From positions 89,586 to 153,585 of the forward strand of contig VSDK01018756.1 of the NCBI GenBank assembly GCA_009767595.1: a stretch of DNA of 64,000 bases. Reading direction: 5' to 3'. The DNA comes from Symbiodinium kawagutii (taxonomy: Eukaryota > Sar > Dinophyceae > Suessiales > Symbiodiniaceae). The notes beneath the pieces are model-generated. The model saw only the letters and a program-made list of their open reading frames with translations, did no database searches and was not told the DNA's origin. The translations under genes and the position numbers were made by a program. Shown in pieces: positions 1 through 12,285 of this stretch (the first letter of the stretch is position 1; each line of letters starts with the position of its first letter).

Positions 1-544
1 GGGTGGTCTGTGAAGGCTCGCATCTGCAGGTGTGCTGGTGCGGATTCTCTGGGCCTGTGAGACATTCTACTGCGTGTGCGTCGTGCGTGGCGGATCGTAC
101 GGCCGCACTCGCATGTTCGAATCAATTGTTGTTTGTGTTTCTGCACTTCACTGGTTTTGCTCGCTCTCTGGAGTGACTTTGTCTTGGCGCTGGAAATCCA
201 ACCACTGCAAAGTCCACACTAGCACTAGCAGCTCAGTCTGTGATGTTTTGGTTTCTGTCTTGACATAACATCCTAGCACTGAATCAAGCAGAATAAAAAA
301 TCATTTAAGGATATCTCAAGATCAATGGGGATAAATATGGATAAATGAGCAAAAAAATTGACAAATAATCAATTTTCCAAATCTGGCGAGGTTGACGGCT
401 GCAAGGCGATGTGGGCAGCGCAGGAGATCGAAGCTGTATTCTGACCTCGCATCCCAAAACGGTCCGTTGCTGCGGAGAAGACTCTGTGGAAGGGTCGAGT
501 GACTTAGCCCACACATCTGAACGTAGGAAGACGACATAGAAAGA

Positions 545-985
545 CAAAAAATAGATACTGAGATTGGATGAGATTGGATCAGATCAGATTAGGTCCAGTT
601 AGGTGAGCTGAGACGAGATGATACAGAAAGAGAAGAGAAGAGAGGATAGATTAGATGGACGAGATAGAATAGGTATGACTAGATTAGATTCTCAATTGGA
701 CTAAACTAGACTAGACTAGATTAGATAGATAGATAGACAGATAGGTAGATAGGTAGGAAGGTAGATATTACGCTAGATGGGTAGATCACGGTAAACCGGT
801 AGATGGGATTGGAAAGGCGTGAATAAATTGGATGGGAGTAAATATGATTAGGCAGGATGGGATAGAATTGGGTAGGATTGGATAGGATCAATTAGATTGG
901 ATTAGATCGGATTAGATTGGATAAGATCGGATTAGATTGAATTAGATTGGACTAGATTCTAGATTGGATTAAATTGGTAGATTGG
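545..985. repeat. Degenerate GATTAGATTGG-type low-complexity array
   Basis: About 440 bases made almost only of variants of GATTAGATTGG, GATAGGTAGAT and GGATTAGATC, drifting from one variant to the next. It is a decayed tandem array with no open frame of interest. The rest of 1-2508 holds no gene I can support. Confidence 0.75.
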
Positions 986-2508
986 TAGATAGTTTGACCT
1001 TTGATACTGATCCCCGTTTTTTGCAGCGTAGACTGCGAACATCTTCATCTTCAACACTCCACAATTCGAGTGTCTGCTCCACAAAATCATGGAAAGTCGA
1101 GAGTCTTCGTCTCCGACCAACTCTGAAATCAAAGTCTTCAACTTCAGCTGTCGATTCCTTGGTCCTCCAGCATGCTTGTCAGGGAACGCACCAGCTCTTC
1201 TCCCAGCGCCTTGATCGAATGATCAGTGACACTTCGATGGTGAAACGCAACGACTTTAGGTTCGAAAGAATTCTTTTGCTGGCTTCCTAATGGTAGATCC
1301 ATGTAGATCCCTATGAATAAAACACCCCCAGTTTCCCTTCTCCCTCACATATGGGTAAATCACCAGCTAGGCAAACTGGGGGTGCTGCGACTCAACAAAT
1401 GGAGATCGTTCTGATGGCTGAGGTCGTCACTGACTTGCCATTTTGGGGTCCCCAAAGGCGGAATCCCAGGCTGCAATCCACAAAGACCTGTCGACACAGC
1501 GCCCCGCTCCATGCATCTTCTCATAGCGTGGGACAAGGCGTGGGAAACTGCGCTGGAGTGCCAAAATGACGGACATCGGACATAGATCCAGAAAACACAG
1601 GCGTAGCTTACCTATCCCAAAAGCCTATGAAGATCATCTTACACTGCAAGGAAGATATTTGACAACTAATTCACCAAGGTCACCAAACCATCTGAGGTGA
1701 CCTGATTTTCTGTAGACGTCCATTGACTGGTGTAGCCAACAGCAGTTACGCTTTCACACTGACTGCCCATGTCGCCCGCGCCTGATGGCGAACAAAGAGT
1801 CGCACGGCTTCCCGTTCCTGCTGGTGCTTGATAGTTCGCCTTTTCATAGCTAAGAATCGTTCTCGAATCATTCAACCAAAAATCAACCTTTAATCGTTAA
1901 CCATTCAACCATCAAGCACTGGTTATTTCTTACTTAATTTCAATTTATGGTCACAAACTATCACGTCAGCACCACTAGCCATGCAGCTTTTCACCACAAG
2001 CTCCTCTGCTGGCAGGAAGATATTCTGCCCGTCCAACTCCTGCGCTCATCTCATCATCGCTTGACATCAGCAAGGCCCAACCAATTCAGCTGGCTGACTC
2101 TGTTTGGAAACAGAACAAGGTCAAGGTTGAACCATGAACAACCACAAATACCGCAAAAAACATCAAAATCTCAGAAGTATTCATAGGATTTCATAAGATA
2201 TCCATTCTTGACAGTGGTTAACTCACTGGTTCTATGCACACCCCATGGTTGACAACGGGTGCTTCATGGCGGTTGCACATCGATATCGCTCCTCTGGTTC
2301 TGGCAGCACATCGCATAGCAGTTTCACGGTCGTGCGTGGCATGGCGTCTCGCAGACCTGCCCAGTCCGTCATGAAGCTGGACCATCACCGACCCGACTAA
2401 GGCAGACGTCAGGAGGTTCGTTTTTGAAAACTTTAACCGACTAATCTAATGTAGATTCTAGTAGATTCTGATAGATTTAAATAGTGTATGTTTATCTTCC
2501 CCACATGA

Positions 2509-2802
2509 GAGAATGCTTTCTCGTTCTCCGAAGCTACTTCCCTGACCTGTCACGCCCGCTGCATTGCTAGCAATGCGGAACTTCCAAAGGTTCTCAGGGT
2601 CAGAAGTGACCTGGCGGCCAACCAACTGGACGTAGATCCAGTTGATGCAAAATTTGTGGCTTCACAAGACCTTTCTTTCTTTGTCTTGTGGAGACTTGAG
2701 TGGAGACCTTTCTTTGCGGAAAAAGGGAAGTCTCTTGCTGCAGCACTTGTGGAGACCCTGAGAGAAACAAATTGTTGTAGCTTGCCATTGGCACCATTAT
2801 GA
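2509..2802 (+). CDS. Plus-strand coding-like exon, unrecognised protein
   Basis: A 98-codon frame is open from just after a TGA at 2506-2508 to TGA 2800-2802. It contains no methionine, so it would be an internal or last exon. A likely acceptor is the AG at 2569-2570 after a C/T-rich stretch. The peptide is rich in Leu, Ala, Val, Asp and Glu and has a Trp/Phe-rich centre (FFVLWRLEWRPFF), unlike the Ser/Arg-rich readings of the opposite strand. I do not recognise the family. It is one of only two convincing plus-strand exons in the window. The flanks (to 4073) hold nothing else I can support. Confidence 0.4.
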   Translation, partial: ENAFSFSEATSLTCHARCIASNAELPKVLRVRSDLAANQLDVDPVDAKFVASQDLSFFVLWRLEWRPFFAEKGKSLAAALVETLRETNCCSLPLAPL

Positions 2803-4073
2803 GATTTCCGTTGCCACTCTTGTTTTTCTCCTGATCCTTTTTCCCATACTAGTTTGATGTAGTTCCATGCAGAATGTCTCCGCACTCATTCTTGTATCAC
2901 ATGCTTACAGTAAAATCTGTCTTGGCTGGCTCGTGTTTAAAGCACAAGCCCGGGAGGCATTTTCGAAGTCTTTCCAAGTCTGTTCAGCAAAAGGCTCCCG
3001 CCTGACTTCCCAGCGTCGAATATCCACGCATCAGTCCATCTGCACCTCGCGAAAAAGATAGCAACTTGCCACGGACCTCAAAGGTCTCGAAAGATTGAAG
3101 GGACAACATCGAACCAAAAACAAGAAGCCATCATTCATTCTCAAGGAGTTGTCTTTCCAAGAAATCTCTCAAATTTCGACTCTTTCACGCAGTTTCACGC
3201 AGTTTCACACAGTTTCATACAGTTTCGCGGGTGGAATCAATGGGGAGTGGGATCAATTGGGAGCCAACCGCCACGATGCAACAGGCGCCCCCCATGACCT
3301 TCCAAGCTGGTGAGAAGCCAAGCTCCAAGCCTGGCGAAACGTGGACTCATCGATCAAAAGATCATGGCAGCTGGAAATTTATGTGAAAGCACTGCTGTCT
3401 AGAGAAAAAAATAAAGACAAACAAATGTTATATTCTATACTGTTTTTTATGCTTATGTATAGTTGTTCCAAAAGATAATGTTCAGACAGATCTCTTAACA
3501 AAAATGCATCCTGCCATGTAACAACTGGAAATCCATGAGAACTCAAAAGACACCAAGGATTTGTCGACACAAGCCTCCTCCTCGCACGAGTATTGAGAGA
3601 ACCACCAAGGACCCAAGCCTTGAAGAGCTGGCCAGAGTCCATGCCAAGCATGTCAAAAGGGACCACATTTGCCGATGGCATATCAGTGTCCAATTAGTTT
3701 TGTTGAAGACAACTATATAGATAATAGTAGAGGCCTCTCGGCCTCTTGAACGTTTGTATCTGGAATGGTGGCAGCTGAGATCTTTCACACTTAATTTGGG
3801 ACCGTTCAAGTTGTACAATTGCAAGTGCAGTTTGTGCAAAAAGCTCAGCGAAGCAGCAACAGCAACATACAAGAACGTCAACCACGCACAGGCATCAAAT
3901 GCACAGTGAATCAGCCGCTGGCCGCACAGTAGATGGACCATACCTTCACAGAAAACTGTGCGAATACACAATTACAAAGCGTGGAAACCACATTGGGGCT
4001 TGGCCTTTGAACTGTGAATGAACATGTCAATGTCTGCGACCCTGGGCCACCTGTTTCAATTGACCACTTCCAC

Positions 4074-4202
4074 TTGAGGTGTTTCACTTGGATAAAGTAT
4101 CATGTTTAACAAAGTGTGGAACAAAGCCTGCTGTGATCTGGCCTCCAAGAGTGCTATCTCGCCCTCAGAGAGTTCTTCTTCCTCGACTCCTTCGACCTTT
4201 CC
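4074..4202 (-). CDS. Coding-like exon with acidic helical peptide, unrecognised
   Basis: Minus-strand exon of exactly 43 codons (phase 0 to 0). The acceptor ATTGCCGACAG|GGA ends at 4203 and the donor is CAA|gtggaag. The peptide begins GKVEGVEEEELSEGEIALLE and ends LYPSETPQ, with a strongly acidic amphipathic helix in between. The frame stays open upstream to about 4358 and runs on to TGA at 4056, so it could also be a terminal exon. A weak upstream or downstream partner may lie at 3.9 kb. Function is not recognised. Confidence 0.4.
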
Positions 4203-4691
4203 CTGTCGGCAATGATGAATAGTGAAGCCACGGCACTGATTTTTCTGCAAAGGAATGGTGAGAAACCAATGGTCCGGGAATCCATTAAGGGTACGTTTCA
4301 GAACCTGTTGCCTAAAGCCGGCATTCAGAAGGTACAGCATAGACAGACTGTGATACAAATGAGTAGCACATGCTGTGATGCATAGGAATGCCCAATAAGT
4401 CCACCCTCAAGTACATGACACCATAGGCGAATCATCAAGGGGCCTCCAACTCATCCATCCTTGGCAGATCGGCTGAAATGAAGCAAGAAGAAGCATGCTG
4501 ACACATGTGCTACGTTGACATGTTGAGGACTTTCCATGTCCAACCTGGGCTTTTGAAGACTAAGACTGTAGCGGCAACGCTGCCCGCCAGGTTGCCTGTA
4601 CACAGCTTGCACACAGGGTGGTGCAATGTGGAACTGTGGGGTGGCAGAACCAACGCAGCAATGAACAAAAACAAAAAGGACGAGGACGACC

Positions 4692-4800
4692 GCCCACCAC
4701 CACCACCACCACAACAACAACAACAACAAAAAAAAAAAACAACAACAACAACAGCTACAGCTACAGCTACAGCTACAGCTACAGCTACAGCACAAGTACG
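4692..4800. repeat. Composite microsatellite (CCA)n-(CAA)n-(CTACAG)n
   Basis: Runs of CCA, then CAA with a poly-A interruption, then six or so copies of the hexamer CTACAG. CAA/CAG-rich sequence continues to about 4960. The long glutamine- or threonine-rich translations here come from the repeat and are not reported as genes. Confidence 0.85.
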
Positions 4801-5068
4801 TACAGCAACAGCTGCCTACAGCGGCAACAACAACAGCGACAACGACAACAACCAGGACGACGACAACAACAGCGGCTACTTACAGCAGCGGCAAACGCAG
4901 CAAACATGGCAGTCGCCGCAACAGCAACCATGTAACCGGCAATGGCAACAGCAGCAATAAAACACCACGAGCAAGAGAATCAAAACAGCAGTGAAATGGA
5001 AAACACGTGTTCGCAAAGACATGGATTCAGCTCATGATTCTGCAGCGAACTGTGCCAACACATAGTAT

Positions 5069-5172
5069 AAATGATTGATTGATTGATGGATGGATGGATG
5101 GATGGATGGATGGATGGAGATTGATGGATGGATGGATGGATGGATGGATGGATGGATGGATGGATTGATTGT
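5069..5172. repeat. (GATG)n tetranucleotide array
   Basis: About 100 bases of GATG/GATT repeats, with one break near 5118. The DGWM-type translation is repeat-derived. Confidence 0.9.
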
Positions 5173-5460
5173 TCGCAAGAAGCAAGTTGGTTGTTTACAC
5201 AAGTTTACTCAAACTGCAGCTGATCAAACCAGGACTGGGACAGCGCCTCCAGCATGTGCAGTAGCTGATCCGCAACCACCATCTGTCAGCGGAGGTTCGA
5301 AAGGGTGCTGGATGTTGGTGTTTCATCACAGGTTTCTCAGCTGATGCTTATGTCTAAGCTCTTCCACTGGAGACAAAACATGAAACAAATTGAAGCAGTG
5401 TGTCTCGATGTCTGAGTCTCCTTTTCTTGGGAATTTGTTGGTGTGCTGGTTCCCTTAGCA

Positions 5461-5537
5461 TCATGTGAAGCCACATTTCTGGTACTCCTGCACCAGTGCA
5501 TCTGAGCTCCCAACCTCATTGAAGCTCTCGTCTCCAC
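5461..5537 (-). CDS. Probable 3' terminal exon, unrecognised
   Basis: A 77-base minus-strand exon: acceptor TTCGTAG|GTGGAG, 2 bases completing a Gly codon, 24 further residues, then TGA. The peptide starts GDESFNEVGSSDALVQEYQK. The same frame is open upstream to 5658 (continuing VLRCFKGPRSLTFVG), so the exon may be longer and the acceptor wrong. No family is recognised. Confidence 0.35.
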
Positions 5538-5539
5538 CT

Positions 5540-8500
5540 ACGAATGTCAGACTTCGAGGACCCTTGAAACATCTTAAAACATTGGGAACGGTGCGGAAAC
5601 TCTCGCGCCCACTTTGTATTGTTGCCCAATGCTTTTTTGGGACCCACATTATTTCCAAGAGTAGTTCACTTTGTGCACTTAGGAGTTACATCAACAAAAT
5701 GGCAGCTACTTTGTCATGAAACAAAACCGCATAAGCAAAGTATGTACAATGAATGCAGGAGTTGTCCGTTAGCTTGAAGGACCAAACCGAATGCCTAAAC
5801 CTTTCGCAATCCAGAAAAACAACCTTCTGTGGCCGGAAACTGTGGGAAACCAGTTGAATTTCACTCTTGGCTCTCAACAAATCCCAATAGTAGTAAGAAA
5901 AAGTAGCCTCGTCATCTCAATATTACACTTCCAAAATTTGCGTGTTTTATCAGAGCCTTACAGTACTAGTTATATAGTTGGAAGCCAAAAAATTGAATGG
6001 TTTCCTCAGTGCCTATCCGTAGAATGTCTGCACATGCCATGCAGCGTGCAAACAAAAAATGGATATTCCGTTCTTGTCCCGAGATCGCTCTGACTCCATC
6101 TCCAGCCTTTAAGGTCAGTGTGGATGCCAGAAGCCAGCCGCTTCAGCCATGCCAGTAGAGTCTGGCAGTCGGATCGCTTTTGATGTCAGAGAAGAGGTGT
6201 CCACATGGCTGGTTTTGACAATTTGAACCTCTTTTTAACAATCAGAAGAGTAGAAATGTGTAGAAATGATTCTGAAATGACCATCGGAAACTTTAAATCG
6301 GCGCTGACTCTGGACGAATCTCTGATGCTGATCTAGACTACAGGTCTGAGCCGGAATCCCCTGTTGACATTCGTCACTTCAAACCTTTCCCAGAATGGAC
6401 GATCGTAACCCCCACGTGATGGGATGTAATTCAATCTTTCACGATCATTGTAGAACATACTTATTGTGTGCAGCCATTTTTTTGGATGAGTTCAAAGAGT
6501 TTTCACCACTAGGTGCTACTAGGCTTTGCTGGTGATTTGGAGTCTGAGCTCTGAACTTGGGAATGGAAGCCTAAGGCTGCACGCAAGACCATGCACCGCC
6601 CCAATTCACTCTGACGCCAACAGCTTTTGGATTTTGGAGGTCCCAAATATGTCTATCACCGTCTATCCATCATACGTTCATGGAACTGTAACAGTCCTGG
6701 AGCTTTTTTTTGAGGACGAGGCAAAAAAAAGCGATCCGTTGATCCCGGCGACCCTCAGGTTTGCACGTGCAGCTCTCCCAGCAAATCCATCCTCAATGCG
6801 TTGTCCAAAGGCCTGGAGATATCAAACAACAAGTGCAGCCATTGCTGAAGAGAAAAGTTCCAAAGACATACCTCACCTGGGACCATTTCCAAAGATCTAC
6901 TTTGAACGCCAGAATGAGAGGATAGATCAGGATAGATCAGGATAGATCAGCAGAGTAGGTGTCTTTCTCGGTAGTGGTGTTACCCATCAACTGCAGCGGC
7001 TTGTAGCGCTGTGCGTTGCCTTGCGGCACCTCATGGCCTCGCCTCCAAGAGATCTTCGATGTCAATCATGTCCTGTGAGGATGTCGAGACATGTCGTTCC
7101 CTCCACAGTTTCTTTCAGTTGAAATCTTTCAGAATCTTTCACACCTCCCCAAAAGCTCCAAAGATTCCGGAACAGTCTAAGGAACATCAAGGAAACTTGG
7201 ACCTTTTAAATCCTTTTAAGCCTTAAACATCCTTCCCTGAGCTCTGTCCTCGAGTGGACAAATTGCACACTGAGAACAGAAGGCTGGAGAAGTCTTCTCC
7301 AACGACCGAGTCCTGTGCAAAGCACGAAAATGGCCGTGTCGGATTTCTATATTCTGGCAACGGGACCAGCAGTTTTGGGCAAAAATTTGCTTCTCCGCCA
7401 AAGAAATTCAACAAGGCAGGTGAATTTGAGGGTTCTCCATGGAAACACCAACGAACTCATCAGAGTCATCGGATGGGAAAAAGTCTCCTCGCTTTTGGGT
7501 ACAGTATGTAATTTACGTCGATTTCCGAGAACTTGCAGCATAAACCTAGGACCTATGGTGCCTTAAGTTAAGGCTCCGACTCAAAAAGAAGCTCAGCAGA
7601 GGATGGCAGTGGTGTGCAGGCTCCTGAGCATGGCATCTGCCTGCAAGCGTGCGGCTGCTCAGGTTTCATCACTCAGAGAGTCTGCCATTTTGTTGGATTG
7701 GATAACAGATGGACAATGATGAGTGTCTTGCAAATTGTTGGGTTTTTCGGAACTATAGCGTTAGATTCAGATGAACCATAGAATCCAAGTGTCCCAAGCT
7801 TGTGGTTTTCCCCAGACTGGCTGGCCTGGCCTGGCCCCGACTAGCCCCGTCATGTCTGATCTGTACCCGCCACCGACCTGCTCCAGTGCTCCACGAGCCT
7901 CGAGTGCAGAAGTGGCCATACGTAGTCGCTCCAAAGTTCATCCACCTGCGAGCACTTCAATCAATTGCTTGCGGTTGGGTTCCCTTGATTGCAGGTATAC
8001 ATCTATATATGTGTGTATACACATATATATATATATATATACACATGGGGATATGATATACTAAATATAGGCATTAAGCAACGAGTCGCGTACAAGGTGA
8101 TTGTTGGATGTTTCACGATTGTTGGTACTTGATGAAGCTGGTAGCAAACGTTGGATATGGTACAAACAATATGATTTATACTATAGAACATGATATGCAT
8201 ATAGAATCAATTTTCAATTGTGTCATGTATACATACATTTATGGATCATATCTTGAACACGTATTAGATTCTTCCTCAAGAACTGCCGGCGCAGAGCTAC
8301 TGCGAAGGTCAAAGCCTCTCCGTCAAAAACGATGAGATCCTGCCTTGAAGCAGCTTGGACTGCGCTTTGACTACATCTTCAATCATCTTCATACCTTTTC
8401 GTACCTTTTCACACTTTTTCATACCTTTTCCTCCCTTTTCACACTAAGTGTTGATGTTCTCAGTCAGTTGCATGCCAGTCGAAAAACAAGAAGTGCAATG

Positions 8501-11037
8501 CTGCAATGCAATGCTGCAATGCAATGCTGCAATCATGTTCAAAAATTTCAAAAAGTGCAAGGTGCGACAAAGAAACCAACAGCGAACACCTTCGAAACGA
8601 GTTCTCTGAGCTTCCAGCAACGTGGGCTCACCTCTCTGGGCCTTGGCGCTGACAACCATGGGCCCCGTGGTCGCCGGCTGTGGCTGCCCCGTTCTCAGGC
8701 TCCCAACGATGTGGCGCTCCGAAATGGTCCTGAGAAGGCATGGCCTCAGATGTCGCGGCATGGCATTGCGCTTTAATGGCAAGCCGTGGTGAGTGCTCTG
8801 GTGACTGCTCAGGGTCTGACATCATCTTCTGAAATGTCAATTCACCTGAAATGTTGATCTAATCTGAACACCATCTGATTGATCTTTGTGGCTCAAACAG
8901 GTGCAGAAAGAGTTGCTGAGGGAAGGCCTTGTCCGGCATCTTCATCTTCTAAAGCCTGCACATGCTAAGATTGGCTTCAAACTCAAGCATTGCCTGGACC
9001 AAGGTTCGAAAGAGAATTGCTTCTTTCACACCATGGGTTTGTCCAGAAATGTTGGTACGTACCAACCATCCAATACTAGCCACGATCGATAGGGAACCCA
9101 CATTGAGGATCATTGAGGATTGATTCCAGTCAAGGTCACTGTTTTGGGGAAAACGTACGGAGCGTTAATGCTTCGATTCGCATGCTGCTTCGTTCACGGT
9201 GCCTACTGCTTCGCCATACAAAATATTGCCAAACCGTTAGAGGTATCAATCAGTGATCAGCTTGAAGCACTAACAACCCGTACCAACATCTACCAACCAT
9301 GGGACCAGTGTTCACCACTAGCAGTCACTAGCATTCTTCGCACCCAACCATCAGCACTGTAGCACCTGCGGGTAGACATACCAAAGACAAAGCCTCAGCA
9401 GCGCCAAAGTGTGAACGCCATGGTTCAACATGTTAGCTAATAATGACCTCAAACCACAAATAATTGTGAACCATGAATAAGAAGTCACCAATAACGAACC
9501 ACGAATAAGAGTTAGGCATGAACATATCACAAAGCAAATGATAGCTGACAAATCAATTGTATTCAATAGTCACAATAATTGGCGTAAGCACACTAGTCAC
9601 TACTAGTAGTGGTTATAGTTCAACAATGTTCGACATCTTTTCTGTCAAAAGCTTCGGTGCCCGGCTCTTTGGTCTGCTCAGCGGACCCTTCAACGTCACC
9701 TGCAGTTCGGTCTGTTGATGACATGAGACGCAAACACGACACGTTTTTAAGGCAGGAAAAAGAAGCTCTTTGCGCGGACTATCGACTCAAACGGCTCTAG
9801 AATTACTACAAGAAGAGATAAAATATGATAAAATCTCAAATCCAAAAAGCAAACGCAAAAAGATCAAAAAGAAATCCTTGACCTCCAATGACCACACCTC
9901 TACTCTGTACACAAGAAAGGTGCCATCAATCGAACTGAGATTCTAGAAAGGGTAGCAAAACGCTTGCTGGAACTGAGGCCACATCTTTGACTTGACGCGG
10001 CTTCCATCGCCTGTGCCAAGTCACTGACTGCCAAATGTTAGGCCCTGGAACTGCCAAGAGATACCAAGCGCGCTTGAAGGAAGAGCATTTCTTCGCAGTT
10101 GGGGAATCACATGTGAATTTGCCGACAGGAGTGCAACAGGACGACAAACCTTGAGGCCAATGCATCCAGAAAAAAAACTGGCTGGGGGTTGGAGGTTTTG
10201 CTGCTGACAATGTCGATGTCGCTGTCCATGATGAGGAGGAGGACAGTGATGAGTCTCATTATCATTATCATGTTCATTACTGTTTTAACTAGTTAAAATT
10301 AACCTGTCAATAACAAACCCCCCTTAATAAAGTACATCCAAAATTTTGGGGCAACCAAATTTGGTGGAAAAACATCCTGAACAACACTAAAGTAGATTAG
10401 CAATACTAAAGTAGATTCGGATTTCTTGCCCATTGGATTTCTTATTCGTCAATTTAAAACAGCGGATCCTCCCAAATAATTTTCTATAACTTTATTTAGG
10501 GGGTATTGAAAGAAGGGGGGTTATTTACAGGGAAACATTACCACTTATCACAAATGCTACTGCAATATCCAATCATGAATCATCACCAAGATTGCCACTG
10601 TTACTGGTATTGCCAGATTCTTACAAGCATGATCAAACCATTCTCAAACCGGCGACCCATGGCCAAGAGAGTATGCTGAGGCATGGCCGCTACCAGTTGC
10701 CAGTCTTCATACAGGTCAAGGTTCTCAGATGTTCTCAGTATCATTTTGAAAGTGAACGGGCACACATTGGGAGGTCCGCCAACGACTTGCACTGTGCAAG
10801 CTTGGTTAACTGGCTTTACACTATGATTTTCGGCCCAAGGATATGCCTATCCCGCATTGATAAAGTTGATCGTTCCATATCGTTCCATTTGCACCGGGCT
10901 CGATCAACTTTCAGTCTGTACATACAACATCATACAACCGCTTAGGGCTATTCGTTTGTAAATCTGAGCAAAGTTTTTTTTTCATCTTTTTTCCGCTCAG
11001 ATCCGAATCCAGCCATTGCAATGTGGCAAGTTGACCA
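5540..11037. other. Long stretch without a supportable gene
   Basis: I see no convincing exon here. It holds scattered low-complexity DNA: an (AT)n run at about 8015-8042, repeated TTTCATACCTTTTC near 8390-8440, an ATGCAATGCTGC tandem near 8500-8535, and ACCAACCAT/ACTAG motifs at 9050-9610. Open frames such as those at 6526-6945 and 9926-10210 lack splice signals and natural composition. Confidence 0.4.
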
Positions 11038-12225
11038 TCAAGCAAATTTGACTTGAAGGCATGGAGCGATCTTGCCGCCATCAGCAGAATGCATTGCCAT
11101 GAGGCCTCGTCCAGCAGCAGCCACAGTACTGCAGGATGTATGAAACATCGAATGAAAATGAAAACCAGTCTCCAGCGTCATTGCAGGCTCCTTGTGGATG
11201 ACTTCGTCAGAAATCGCTTTGTATGGGACTTTGCTGCTCGATTCCTCCTTGAGAAGTTCAAGCGCAATAGGTGTTGGCGATGTTGTTGAAGCCTGCGCTA
11301 GGCTTCGCTTCCAAACTTCATAAGTTTCACAGAATGGGGTAGCCATCCCACTCTTCCCATCTTTGTAGCCCGACCAATCGAACATATCAAAAAATGGATG
11401 CTCTTGGACTTCTTTGGCTCCAAATCGCATGGAGCTGTCCTGCGCACATAGGCCGTGCACAAGGTCTGACCCTGGGCCCTCCAGAAGCCCAGCGGGAATC
11501 CCTTGCCGGACCTTCTGCTCGATCGCCGCAAATTTGCCGAAGCGCCAATCGCCCAGCTCGGCATCAAAGACTGGGCTTCTGCCGCTCAAAAGTTCGGCTG
11601 CAATGACTCCAGCGCTCCACCAATCCACGGGGAAAGAATGTGGCACTTCCCTGTTTTGATGATGCGCTAGGAGCTCTGGCGCAGCATAGGCGGGCGAGCA
11701 CTGCGATGGGCGAATCTCGTCTGCAAACTTTGCCGCGCCAAAATCTCCCAACTTTGGCACCAGCATCTCAGTCCAGAAGATGTTCTCTGGCTTCACGTCT
11801 CGATGCACTACACCTTTGCCTTGCAGGTGCTCCAAAGCAAGGGTCAACCCTGCCATCAGAAACCGAACCGATTTCTCATCTCCATGACAAAGGCCTTGTG
11901 GCTCAAAGTGATGGAAAAAGTTTAGCAAATCTCCCGCACCACACAATTCCACCACCAAGCAAACGCTGTCTGTGGTGGTAAGGAAGTCCAGCAGCTGAAC
12001 CAAGTTCGGGTGGCTTCCCAGGTGCTGCATCAGAGCGATCTCATGATCACCTCCTCCTGTCCAGCGCGAAACTCTCTTCAGGGCCGCTTCAACGTTCGAT
12101 GTCTTATTCTTCACATGGAGCACCTGGCCAAAAGTACCCTCGCCCAAAGAAGCCACGGCATCATAGGTGTCCTCCCACCGTGGCATTCGTTTCTTAATGA
12201 CGTTAACCTTCAGCTTTGGAGCCAT
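11038..12225 (-). CDS. Intronless Ser/Thr protein kinase, AGC-like
   Basis: Single open frame of 395 residues and a complete eukaryotic protein kinase. In order: Gly-rich loop GEGTFGQV (28-35), catalytic Lys in AALKRV (K50), helix-C Glu (about 62), HRDVKPEN (141-148), DFG (161-163), APE (182-184), DWWSAGV (201-207), and a subdomain XI Arg near 267. The stretch HPFFDMFDW after the domain resembles the end of AGC-group kinases; the 100-residue tail shows no known motif. Start: the ATG in gaagccATGGCT; an upstream in-frame TTG (12252) would add nine residues but is unlikely in a eukaryote. A pyrimidine-rich stretch ending ttctag lies just upstream and fits a trans-splice acceptor. All catalytic residues are present, so activity is expected; the substrate is unknown. 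No intron, unlike its neighbours. Confidence 0.95.
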   Translation of the reverse strand: MAPKLKVNVIKKRMPRWEDTYDAVASLGEGTFGQVLHVKNKTSNVEAALKRVSRWTGGGDHEIALMQHLGSHPNLVQLLDFLTTTDSVCLVVELCGAGDLLNFFHHFEPQGLCHGDEKSVRFLMAGLTLALEHLQGKGVVHRDVKPENIFWTEMLVPKLGDFGAAKFADEIRPSQCSPAYAAPELLAHHQNREVPHSFPVDWWSAGVIAAELLSGRSPVFDAELGDWRFGKFAAIEQKVRQGIPAGLLEGPGSDLVHGLCAQDSSMRFGAKEVQEHPFFDMFDWSGYKDGKSGMATPFCETYEVWKRSLAQASTTSPTPIALELLKEESSSKVPYKAISDEVIHKEPAMTLETGFHFHSMFHTSCSTVAAAGRGLMAMHSADGGKIAPCLQVKFA

Positions 12226-12285
12226 GGCTTCAAACAGTCTAGAAGTAGACAAAGACTACACGCTCTAAGAAGTTGGATACTCACT
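12226..12285 (-). promoter_or_regulatory. Very short intergenic spacer with candidate trans-splice acceptor
   Basis: Only about 60 bases separate the stop of the upstream minus-strand gene (12286) from the kinase ATG (12225). The spacer has a pyrimidine-rich stretch gtctttgtctacttctag ending about 13 bases before the ATG. That would suit spliced-leader addition to a polycistronic transcript. This is inferred from spacing and sequence only. Confidence 0.3.

Noticed and set aside
4451..4960. Gln/Thr-rich or Cys/Val-rich frames of 100-150 codons
   Set aside because: Generated by CAA/CAG/CTACAG repeats; no unique flanking coding sequence.
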